DNA of 64,000 bases, taken from assembly GCA_945830575.1 (NCBI GenBank), contig CALZZE010000005.1, positions 1-64,000 on the forward strand, written 5' to 3'. Origin of the DNA: an uncultured Subdoligranulum sp. (GTDB lineage Bacteria; Bacillota; Clostridia; Oscillospirales; Ruminococcaceae). The notes beneath the pieces are model-generated. The model did not search any database, had not been told where the DNA came from, and was given only the letters and a program-made list of their open reading frames with translations. The translations under genes were made by a program, and so were the position numbers. Positions 25,041 to 32,300 of this stretch are shown here, in pieces (position 1 is the stretch's first letter; every line of letters starts with the position of its first letter).

Positions 25041-25120
25041 GAATGGATGCAAAAGAGATACACAAAACGGGAAATTTTTTGCAGAGTGTGTCGCTTTTGC
25101 ACCCATTTCTGTGGTATATT
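25041..25120 (+). promoter_or_regulatory. Long dyad operator and -10 of the kinase operon
   Basis: Half-sites AATGGATGCAAAAGAGA (from 25042) and its inverted partner (25087-25109; reverse reading AAATGGGTGCAAAAGCGA) are followed eight bases after CCAT by TATATT (25115-25120). No good -35 is present, which suits an activator. The same half-site and spacing occur at 30204-30272. Confidence 0.65.
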
Positions 25121-25166
25121 GGAGGCAAATCAGAATTGGCCATTGACTGGATAAAGGAATGAGAAC

Positions 25167-26957
25167 ATGAATACCCTGAAAAAAACCGCAGGCGCGGCGC
25201 TGCTGCTGGGTTCGCTGGTGTGCCTTGTGTGGATGGTGTGCAGCACCACCCAGTCCGTTTTGTCCAAACCCATGCAGCTGCACTTTGCCGGGGAGTACAG
25301 CCCAGACGGCGAAAGCTGGCAGACGCTGGAGGGAGCGGACCTCTCCCGCTGGGAGGGCGATCTGTACCTGCGGGGACATTTTGACTGGGATATTCCCGAA
25401 GGGCTGCGCATCTCCTGGTATCAGGACCACATCGGGGTGAGCATGACCGTCAACGGGCAGCCGGCGGGCATCGACACGGTGGCCTGGTACATGGAGGAGG
25501 ACGGCAGGGTGCCGCCGTATGTCTGCGGCAGCCGGTGGGATTACCAGCTTTCCCCCGGCATCCTGCCGGAGGATGTGGTGGAGTTCCACCTGTACGACCC
25601 CCACCGCCACGGCAACAGCGGGTCGTTTGCGGAATTTCTGGACAACATCTACGTCACCGGCAACACCTCCGTCGTGCTGGAGGGGTATCTGAGCCCCTAC
25701 AGCGCCCCCCTGCAGGGGTTGGGCGTCATGCTGCTCATCGTGGCGCTGCTGGTGCTGGGCGCGTCGCTGGCCTCGCTGCTCATGCGCATCCCGCTGGGGG
25801 TGGCGCTGTGGAACTACGGCTTTCTGTGCCTGTTCACCGGCGGCTTTATGGTGCTGGATACCGTGGGCATCTCCTTTGTCAGCGAGCTGGTGGTGTTCAA
25901 CACCTGGGGCAAGCTGCTGTGCGCCATGCTGGCGGTGTATTTCGGGCAGCTGTGCCTGTGCGGAGCGCTCACCGGGCGGCGGCGCACGCTGGCGGATGCG
26001 GCCATGACGGCCTCCGCACTGCTAGACTGTGTGCTGGTGGTGCTGTCCGCCGCAGGAAAGCTGCTTTTGTATGACGCGCTGTTCCCGTGGAAGCTTTCCC
26101 AGCTGGCGCTCTGCCCGCTGCTCATGGGCTGCGCGGCGGCGGAGCTGCACCGGGGCGACAAACGCGGCACGGCGGTCTCCGGGCTGGTGCTGTCGGCGGC
26201 GGTGCTGCTGGACATTGCCGGGGTGGGCGCGTCCATGTTCTCCCACGCCAGCTGCACCAAGCTGGTGTTCCTGCTGCTGTTTGTGGTGCAGATCGTCACG
26301 GCGGTGCGGCACATCATTCTGGATTACCGGGGCTCTCTGCGGGCGGGCCAGCTGGAAAAGGAGCTGGAGGACAGCCGCATTGCCGCCATGCTCAGCCAGA
26401 TGCAGCCGCATTTCCTGTACAACGTTCTCAACTCCATCTACCAGCTGTGCGAGGTGGCCCCCAAAACCGCGCAGGACGCCATTGTGCATTTCTCGGATTA
26501 TCTGCGCAACAACATGGCCTCGCTGGAGCAGAAGGAGCCGATCTCCTTTGAGGAGGAGTACCGCCACGTGCAGACCTATCTGACGCTGGAGCAGATCCGC
26601 TTTCCCAGCACGCTGCGGGTGGAGGAGGATATTCAGGCCGCGAATTTCAAGGTGCCGCCCCTGACGGTGCAGGTGCTGGTGGAAAACGCCGTCAAGCACG
26701 GCGTCACCAAAAAGCGGGGCGGCGGCACGGTGACGGTTGCCACCAGAGAACTGCCGGACTGCTGGCAAATCAAGGTGCAGGATACCGGCAAGGGGTTTGA
26801 CCCGGCCCGTTACGGTGAGGACGGCAAGCCGCATTTCGGGCTGCGCAATGCGCGGGAACGACTGCGGCTGATGGTGGGCGGCACGCTGACCGTCACCAGT
26901 GCGCCGGGGCAGGGAACGACAGCGGAAATTCGCATCCCCAAAGGAGGCAGCGTATGA
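25167..26957 (+). CDS. LytS/YehU-type membrane sensor histidine kinase
   Basis: A 596-residue kinase. An N-terminal membrane anchor is followed by an extracellular domain (about 30-180) of jelly-roll type and about seven hydrophobic segments (180-390). The kinase core has the H-box MLSQMQPHFLYNVLNSIYQLC near residue 412, the N-box LVENAVKHG, the G-box DTGKGFD and HFGLRNARERL. This is the His_kinase/HATPase pair of the LytS family. The ligand is unknown. The stop overlaps the response regulator start (ATGA). Confidence 0.9.
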   Translation: MNTLKKTAGAALLLGSLVCLVWMVCSTTQSVLSKPMQLHFAGEYSPDGESWQTLEGADLSRWEGDLYLRGHFDWDIPEGLRISWYQDHIGVSMTVNGQPAGIDTVAWYMEEDGRVPPYVCGSRWDYQLSPGILPEDVVEFHLYDPHRHGNSGSFAEFLDNIYVTGNTSVVLEGYLSPYSAPLQGLGVMLLIVALLVLGASLASLLMRIPLGVALWNYGFLCLFTGGFMVLDTVGISFVSELVVFNTWGKLLCAMLAVYFGQLCLCGALTGRRRTLADAAMTASALLDCVLVVLSAAGKLLLYDALFPWKLSQLALCPLLMGCAAAELHRGDKRGTAVSGLVLSAAVLLDIAGVGASMFSHASCTKLVFLLLFVVQIVTAVRHIILDYRGSLRAGQLEKELEDSRIAAMLSQMQPHFLYNVLNSIYQLCEVAPKTAQDAIVHFSDYLRNNMASLEQKEPISFEEEYRHVQTYLTLEQIRFPSTLRVEEDIQAANFKVPPLTVQVLVENAVKHGVTKKRGGGTVTVATRELPDCWQIKVQDTGKGFDPARYGEDGKPHFGLRNARERLRLMVGGTLTVTSAPGQGTTAEIRIPKGGSV

Positions 26958-27727
26958 GAATCATTGCGGTGGACGATGAAGAACTGGCACTGGATCGTCT
27001 GATGACGGCCATCCAGCAGGCCGCGCCGGGGGCGGAGCTGCACGGCTTTTTCTACCCGGAGGACGCGCTGGCCTTTTTGCAGGGCAACGGCTGCGATGTG
27101 GCCTTTCTGGATGTGGAGATGGCGGACGTCAGCGGGGTGGAGCTGGCCCGGCAGCTGAAAGCCTGCAACCCCGATGTGAACATTATTTTTGCCACCGGGT
27201 TCAGCCATTACCGGGACGCGGCCTTTGACCTGCACGCCAGCGGCTACTTGACCAAGCCCATCACGGCGGACAAGGTGCGCAAGGAACTGGCGGAGCTGCG
27301 CCGCCCGGTGGCGCAGGCCAGGCGGATGCGGGTGCAGACCTTCGGCAATTTCGAGGTGTATGTGGACGGCAGGCCGCTGGAATTCAAGTACAGCCGCACC
27401 AAGGAGCTGCTGGCCTATCTGGTGGACCGGCGGGGCTCGTTGTGTACCATGGGGGAGATTCAGGCCATTCTGTTTGAGGACGAGATGGGCCACGAATCCT
27501 ACCTGAAAAGCCTGCGCCGGGATCTGCAGGTCACGCTGGAGGAGGCGGGCTGCGGCGGCGTGCTGGTGCGGCAGTGGGGCAAGCTGGCGGTGCAGCCCAA
27601 GACCTTTGACTGCGATTATTACGACTGGCGGGAGGGGCGCCGGGAAGGGCTTTCCTACCACGGCGAGTACATGACCCAGTACAGCTGGGGCGAGGAGACC
27701 AACGCCCTGCTGGCAGGGGAGGAGTGA
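26954..27727 (+). CDS. Response regulator with SARP/OmpR-like winged helix
   Basis: A 257-residue regulator. The receiver domain has the acidic pair in AVDDEE, phospho-acceptor D53 (VAFLDVEM), the switch Thr in FATGFS and Lys in YLTKPI. The C-terminal domain (about 125-257) begins VQTFGNFEVYVDGRPLEFKYSRTKELLAYLVDRRG, the OmpR/SARP-type winged-helix pattern, not LytTR. It would bind the long dyads at 25041 and 30204, though this is inferred from shared sites. It ends ten bases from the convergent phosphatase gene. Confidence 0.88.
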   Translation: MRIIAVDDEELALDRLMTAIQQAAPGAELHGFFYPEDALAFLQGNGCDVAFLDVEMADVSGVELARQLKACNPDVNIIFATGFSHYRDAAFDLHASGYLTKPITADKVRKELAELRRPVAQARRMRVQTFGNFEVYVDGRPLEFKYSRTKELLAYLVDRRGSLCTMGEIQAILFEDEMGHESYLKSLRRDLQVTLEEAGCGGVLVRQWGKLAVQPKTFDCDYYDWREGRREGLSYHGEYMTQYSWGEETNALLAGEE

Positions 27728-27737
27728 ACCCTGCCCG

Positions 27738-30152
27738 CTACGGCAGGTTGTTCAGCTTCAGACAAACCATGGTGATGTCGTCAAACTGGTCGGCTCCGCC
27801 CACAAAGGAATCCACGCTGGCACGCACGGTTTCGCAGGTTTCCTGCACAGAAAGACCCTTCCGTTCATTCAAAGCGGAAAGCAGCCGCTGTTCTCCAAAC
27901 AGCTCCTGCCTGCCGTTCTGCGCCTCGGTCACGCCGTCGGTGTAGAGAAAAATCTCATCGCCGGGCCGCAGCTGCAGCTCGCAGGTGCGGTAGGGGACCT
28001 GTTCCATGCCCGCCAGAACGAAGTTGGGTCGGGCTTTCAGATAGGCGTATGTCCCGTTCTGAGAGCGGATAAGCGGCGGATTATGCCCGGCGTTGGCATA
28101 GCGGAGCAGACCTGTCCTCAGATCGAGAAGCCCCATCCAGGCGGTCACAAACATGCCGGTATCGTTGCCTTCGCACAACTTGCGGTTGGTGCGGGCAAAT
28201 ACCTCGTTGACCTCCAGACCGGCCTCGGCAAAGCCCTTCAGCATGGTTTTGGTCGTCATCATAAACAGGGCGGCGGGTATGCCTTTGCCGGAAACGTCGG
28301 CAATCACAAAGGCCAACGTGTTCTCATCCGGCAGATAGAAGTCATAAAAATCTCCGCCCACTTCTTTGGCAGGCTCCATCAGGGCGTAGATGCTGAAATC
28401 ACTCCGTTGGGGATAAGGCGGAAATACCGAGGGCAGGGCCGAACGCTGGATCTGCCGGGCAAGCTCCAGCTCTTTGTCGATGCGGGCCGCCGCCTCGTCG
28501 ATATAGCGCTTCAAGGTGACCACGGTGGCGTTGATGTCATCGGAAAGGGAGGAAAATTCCTCGTTGGAACGGACATCGACTGTCACATCCAGATTGCCGC
28601 CGGAGATCTGGGACAGGGAACGGTTGATTTTCTGGATGTTCTCCACCACCAGCTTTTTGATCAGGAAGTAGATTTGGGCGAACAGGGCCGCAAACACCAG
28701 CGTTTCCATAAAGGCGAGGATATAGACCGACACATCCCGGGAGAACATGGCTTCGCTCACCGGGAGAACCGCCACGATAAAATACCCTTCGGTTTCCGCG
28801 AACATACAGAAGGAGGCGGCGCCGTAGACGTCGGCCTTAAAACACGCGCCCTCCTCAAACCGCTGACCGGTGTAACCGATGAGGCCGATGTTCTCCCCTT
28901 CATGTCCGTCCCGGTCGCTGACGATGGTCCCACCTTCGTCACAGATCATGATGCAGCCGTACTGCCCGATGTGGCGGTTTTTGGCGGCGGTGACCACCTG
29001 CTCGCCGATTTCCCGCTGGAAGCGCTGCGCGTCGTAGCCCACCTGCAAAAACCCGCCGTTTTCCAGCGCGATCCCGGCATATTTGCGGGAGAGAGACGGG
29101 TCATAGGCGGTGGGCTGGTAGCTCTGGACGACAGCCGGCGTATCGGACAGCAGCGGCAGAAATTCCGCTGACTGCTGACCGTTGGCCATATCATAGCCCA
29201 CAAAATCCGGATAGGTGCTGGCCGTAATGATGCCGCTGCTGTCCACCAGATTGATTTCTGACACATCGTATTTCTTCGCCAGCCGGGGCAGCTCGGTTTG
29301 GGGCGTCTGGCTGTCCAGCTCGGAAGCGATCTGGCTTGTCAGAAGCAGCAGATGCGTATCCGAGGCGTCCTGGATCGCCTGACGCACATCCTGCAGATTC
29401 AGATTCAGCGTGTAGTTGGCGGTGGCGAACGCCAGCCGGGTCTGAAAGAACCAGGTAAATCCGCCGGTGGCGGCAAAGGCAAGCACCACGCAGAGCAGCA
29501 GCCAGCGCTGAAACGTCTGCGCTATTTTTTTTGCCGAGCGGTCCTTCGGCTGTTTTCTGCGCAGCGGCCCTGTGACCGCAAGGAGGGAGGCCATGACGGA
29601 CAGGCTGTTGGCAAGGAGCATGGGAACGGCGCAGCTGCGCACCACCTCAAACGCGCGCTGAAGCTCATTCAGATGCGTCAGAAACACCAGCAGCATAGAA
29701 AGCACTTCCACGGTGATGCCCACAGCCAGACCATAAAACCAGGAGGCCCGCTTGTTGTCCAGCATCAGGCGGCGCACAGCCGCACCGATCAGACCGGCCA
29801 GCACCGTCCCCAGAGAACCTGCCAGCCGGGTGAAGGTACTGGCGCCCCACAAGACGGCAAACCAGCGCTCCGCACCGCCGATGAACCCGGCCAGCAGTCC
29901 GGCGGGCCAGCCGAACACCAGCCCGGCGGTCAGGGGCGCGGCATCCCGCACGCTGAACACCGCGCCGTTCAGCGGGACGCCGGACTCTGTTGCCAGGACC
30001 GCCAGAAGCCCGAAGGAAACGCCGATGAGCAGCTGCTTTGTCCCATACGGCAGCGACGCAAAGCGCGTTCGTTTCTCCGCTCTGTCATAGACGATGGACA
30101 GCAGGACAGGCAAGACCCCTGCGGTCACAGCCCGCAATAGCGTGATGGCCAT
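27738..30152 (-). CDS. Membrane SpoIIE-type PP2C phosphatase with sensor region
   Basis: An 804-residue protein. Residues 1-200 are several membrane helices in a LytS-like 5TM arrangement, then an extracellular Cache-like domain (about 235-460), a membrane helix, a HAMP-like linker (INRSLSQISGGNLDVTV), a coiled coil and a C-terminal SpoIIE domain (about 560-804) with EVGGDFYDF, VIADVSGKGIPAALFM, YANAGHNPP, LYTDGVTEAQN and DDITMVCLK, giving the metal-binding Asp residues. Such phosphatases usually act on anti-sigma antagonists; no STAS or kinase partner is adjacent. It shares an operator with the kinase operon. Confidence 0.9.
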   Translation of the reverse strand: MAITLLRAVTAGVLPVLLSIVYDRAEKRTRFASLPYGTKQLLIGVSFGLLAVLATESGVPLNGAVFSVRDAAPLTAGLVFGWPAGLLAGFIGGAERWFAVLWGASTFTRLAGSLGTVLAGLIGAAVRRLMLDNKRASWFYGLAVGITVEVLSMLLVFLTHLNELQRAFEVVRSCAVPMLLANSLSVMASLLAVTGPLRRKQPKDRSAKKIAQTFQRWLLLCVVLAFAATGGFTWFFQTRLAFATANYTLNLNLQDVRQAIQDASDTHLLLLTSQIASELDSQTPQTELPRLAKKYDVSEINLVDSSGIITASTYPDFVGYDMANGQQSAEFLPLLSDTPAVVQSYQPTAYDPSLSRKYAGIALENGGFLQVGYDAQRFQREIGEQVVTAAKNRHIGQYGCIMICDEGGTIVSDRDGHEGENIGLIGYTGQRFEEGACFKADVYGAASFCMFAETEGYFIVAVLPVSEAMFSRDVSVYILAFMETLVFAALFAQIYFLIKKLVVENIQKINRSLSQISGGNLDVTVDVRSNEEFSSLSDDINATVVTLKRYIDEAAARIDKELELARQIQRSALPSVFPPYPQRSDFSIYALMEPAKEVGGDFYDFYLPDENTLAFVIADVSGKGIPAALFMMTTKTMLKGFAEAGLEVNEVFARTNRKLCEGNDTGMFVTAWMGLLDLRTGLLRYANAGHNPPLIRSQNGTYAYLKARPNFVLAGMEQVPYRTCELQLRPGDEIFLYTDGVTEAQNGRQELFGEQRLLSALNERKGLSVQETCETVRASVDSFVGGADQFDDITMVCLKLNNLP

Positions 30153-30196
30153 ATCAGATCCTCTCCATTCCCGGTATTTTTAGGATAGATACTTAA

Positions 30197-30272
30197 AGGA
30201 TAGCAGACAAATGGATGCAAAAGAGACACAGAAACCGGCCGATTGTGTATCTGTTTTGCATTGATTTGTCTG
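30197..30272 (-). promoter_or_regulatory. Long dyad operator and -10 of the phosphatase gene
   Basis: Left arm CAGACAAATGGATGCAAAAG (30204 onward to 30230) and right arm 30244-30272 are inverted copies, with 29-base reach. On the minus strand TATCCT (30202-30197) lies eight bases after CCAT, the same geometry as at the kinase promoter. Confidence 0.65.
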
Positions 30273-30326
30273 ATGCGGTACAATGACGGAGACAGCGCGT
30301 TGAAGCTGACATACCCGAACCAAATC

Positions 30327-30359
30327 AAAAGGAGCTGCCTCATTGAGACAGCTCCTTTT
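30327..30359 (-). terminator. Terminator of tRNA-Pro
   Basis: Eleven-base arms AAAAGGAGCTG/CAGCTCCTTTT (30327-30337 and 30349-30359) lie just downstream of the tRNA on the minus strand and end in T residues. Confidence 0.85.
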
Positions 30360-30362
30360 CAG

Positions 30363-30435
30363 TCGAGGTGACAGGACTCGAACCTGCGGCCTCGTGGTCC
30401 CAAACCACGCGCGCTACCAGCTGCGCAACACCTCG
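30363..30435 (-). tRNA. tRNA-Pro (anticodon UGG)
   Basis: A complete cloverleaf of 73 bases: acceptor CGAGGTG/CACCTCG, anticodon stem CGTGG/CCACG with loop TTTGGGA (anticodon TGG), T-loop TTCGAGT and discriminator A. CCA is not encoded. It is a canonical tRNA-Pro. Confidence 0.97.
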
Positions 30436-30448
30436 ATATGATTATATT

Positions 30449-30477
30449 ATTATAAACCATCCCCGCACGCAAGTCAA
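30449..30477 (-). promoter_or_regulatory. Promoter of tRNA-Pro
   Basis: On the minus strand TTGACT (30477-30472) and TATAAT (30454-30449) are 17 bases apart, placing the start a few bases before the tRNA. Confidence 0.8.
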
Positions 30478-30479
30478 GC

Positions 30480-30508
30480 TTGAGCAGCGGCGGATTTTGG
30501 CGTATAAT
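30480..30508 (+). promoter_or_regulatory. Promoter of the ClC gene
   Basis: TTGAGC (30480-30485) and TATAAT (30503-30508) are 17 bases apart. It stands back to back with the tRNA-Pro promoter, the two -35 boxes being two bases apart. Confidence 0.75.
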
Positions 30509-30539
30509 AGGGGTATCCTGACCGGAAGCGGGTGTGCGT

Positions 30540-31787
30540 ATGGAAAAGCAAAACAAATGGAAGGAACTGGGCCTGTATTTTTCGGGCTGTGTCAAATGGC
30601 TGGCGCTGGCGGTGCTGGTGGGGGTGCTGGTGGGGGCCTGCGGAACGGCCTTCGGCGTGGGACTGCACTGGGCCACCCAGACCCGCACCGCCAACCCGTG
30701 GCTCATCTGGCTGCTGCCGCTGGCGGGCGTGGGCATCGTGACGATGTACCGCACGGCGGGCCAGCCGGGGGGCGGGTCGGTGAACGCGGCCTTTGTGGCG
30801 GTGCGCACCAAGGTGGTCATGCCGCTGGTGACGGCACCGCTGATTTTCATTGCCACCATCGTCACCCATCTGTTCGGCGGCTCCGCCGGACGGGAGGGCG
30901 CGGGGCTGCTGCTGGGCGGCTCGCTGGCGGGGCAGCTGGGCAAGCTGCTGCGTCTGGATGACACCGACTGCCGCATGATGACCATGTGCGGCATGGCGGC
31001 GGTGTTTTCCGCCATTTTCGGCACGCCGCTGGCGGCGGTGGTGTTCACGCTGGAGGTCGGCTCGGTGGGCACCATGTACTACGCGGCGCTGGTGCCCTGT
31101 CTGGTGGCGGCGCTGACGGCGCTGGGCGTGGCGGGTCTGGCGGGTCTGGAACCCACCGCCTTCGCCCTGACGCAGACCGTTGCCATGTCGCCCGCGTCGG
31201 TGGCCAAGGTGCTGGTGCTGGCCACGCTGGCGGGCGGGCTGAGCATTCTGTTCTGCGAGCTGCTGCACGCCGCGCCGCGGCTGTACGCCAAAGCGTTCCC
31301 CAACCCCTACATACGCGCCGCGGCGGGCGGCGCGCTGGTGGCGGTGCTGACCTTCGTGCTGCACACCACCGACTACAACGGCGCAGGGGAGCATGTCATC
31401 CATGCGGCCATCGCCGGGCAGGCGGTGCCGTGGGCGTTCGTGCTGAAAATGCTGTTCACCGCCCTCACGCTGGGGGCCGGGTTCAAGGGCGGCGAGATCG
31501 TGCCGCTGTTCTTCACGGGGGCCACCTTCGGGTGCGCCGTTGCGCCGCTGCTGGGCCTGCCCGCGGGCTTTGGCGCGGCCATCGGGTTGGTGTCGCTGTT
31601 CTGCGGGGCCACCAACGCGCCGCTGGCGTCGGTCTTTCTGGCGGCGGAGCTGTTCGGCGGCCAGTGCCTGCCGCTGTTCGCGCTGGCCTGCGCGGTGTCC
31701 TACGGCTTCTCCGGCTATTTCAGCCTGTACAGCGAACAGCGATTCATCTTCTCCAAGCTGCGCGCCGAACCGCGGGAACATGAATAA
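30540..31787 (+). CDS. ClC-family chloride channel/transporter
   Basis: A 415-residue membrane protein with about ten hydrophobic helices. The selectivity motifs are GSAGREGAG (with the gating-type glutamate), IFGTPLAAVVFTLEV, GGEIVPLFFTGATFG and a final SVFLAAELFGG. There is no C-terminal CBS pair. ATG 30540 is preferred (GGAAGCGG about ten bases upstream); GTG 30534 is an alternative. It would move chloride or fluoride-like anions, with the transported ion not decidable here. Confidence 0.9.
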   Translation: MEKQNKWKELGLYFSGCVKWLALAVLVGVLVGACGTAFGVGLHWATQTRTANPWLIWLLPLAGVGIVTMYRTAGQPGGGSVNAAFVAVRTKVVMPLVTAPLIFIATIVTHLFGGSAGREGAGLLLGGSLAGQLGKLLRLDDTDCRMMTMCGMAAVFSAIFGTPLAAVVFTLEVGSVGTMYYAALVPCLVAALTALGVAGLAGLEPTAFALTQTVAMSPASVAKVLVLATLAGGLSILFCELLHAAPRLYAKAFPNPYIRAAAGGALVAVLTFVLHTTDYNGAGEHVIHAAIAGQAVPWAFVLKMLFTALTLGAGFKGGEIVPLFFTGATFGCAVAPLLGLPAGFGAAIGLVSLFCGATNAPLASVFLAAELFGGQCLPLFALACAVSYGFSGYFSLYSEQRFIFSKLRAEPREHE

Positions 31788-31793
31788 ATAAGA

Positions 31794-31828
31794 ACCCGGC
31801 CCCTGTCGCGGGGCCGGGTCTTCTTTTT
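31794..31828 (+). terminator. Terminator after the ClC gene
   Basis: The stem ACCCGGCCCC/GGGGCCGGGT (31794-31803 and 31810-31819) is followed by CTTCTTTTT on the plus strand. The convergent ferredoxin gene ends two bases later. Confidence 0.9.
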
Positions 31829-31829
31829 G

Positions 31830-32300
31830 TCAGCGGGTCAGGATGCCGCGCAGGTCGTGGATGGCATGGCGGGGGCACTTGACGGCGCACATGCCGCAGC
31901 TCAGGCAGAGCGCCTCGTCAATGATGGCGCGGTTGTCCGTCACATGGATGGCTCCTGCGGTGCAGGTCCGCTCGCAGATGCCGCAGCCGATGCAGCTGAC
32001 CTCGCACTGTTTGCGGGCGTCCACGCCCTTGGCCCTGTTGGCGCATTTCACGGCAATATAGTTGGCACATTCGTGCACCCGGATGATGCCCTGAGGGCAG
32101 GCGCGGGCGCAGGCGCCGCAGCCGATGCATTTGTCCTCGTCCACCACGGCGATGCCGTTTTCATTGAGGTGGACCGCGTCAAATTTGCAGCTCAGCACGC
32201 AGAGGCCGCAGCCCACGCAGCCGTAGGTGCAGGCATTGCGGCAGCTGCCGTTGCAGGCCACAAACGCCGCTTTGTAGGGGAAACGCTTTTTGATCGCCAT
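31830..32300 (-). CDS. Multi-cluster 4Fe-4S ferredoxin-like protein
   Basis: A 156-residue iron-sulfur protein. Cysteine sets CVGCGLCVLSC, CIGCGACARACP, CIGCGICERTC and CLSCGMCAVKCP predict three or four [4Fe-4S] clusters, in an RnfB/polyferredoxin-like arrangement. It starts inside the stop region of the molybdenum hydroxylase gene (TAATG). The tight linkage suggests that it takes electrons from that enzyme, which lacks an FAD subunit in this window. No transmembrane segment is seen. Confidence 0.88.
   Translation of the reverse strand: MAIKKRFPYKAAFVACNGSCRNACTYGCVGCGLCVLSCKFDAVHLNENGIAVVDEDKCIGCGACARACPQGIIRVHECANYIAVKCANRAKGVDARKQCEVSCIGCGICERTCTAGAIHVTDNRAIIDEALCLSCGMCAVKCPRHAIHDLRGILTR

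Noticed and set aside
25535..26074. Second-frame reading inside the kinase gene
   Set aside because: Frame shadow of a GC-rich gene with arginine/alanine-rich translation.
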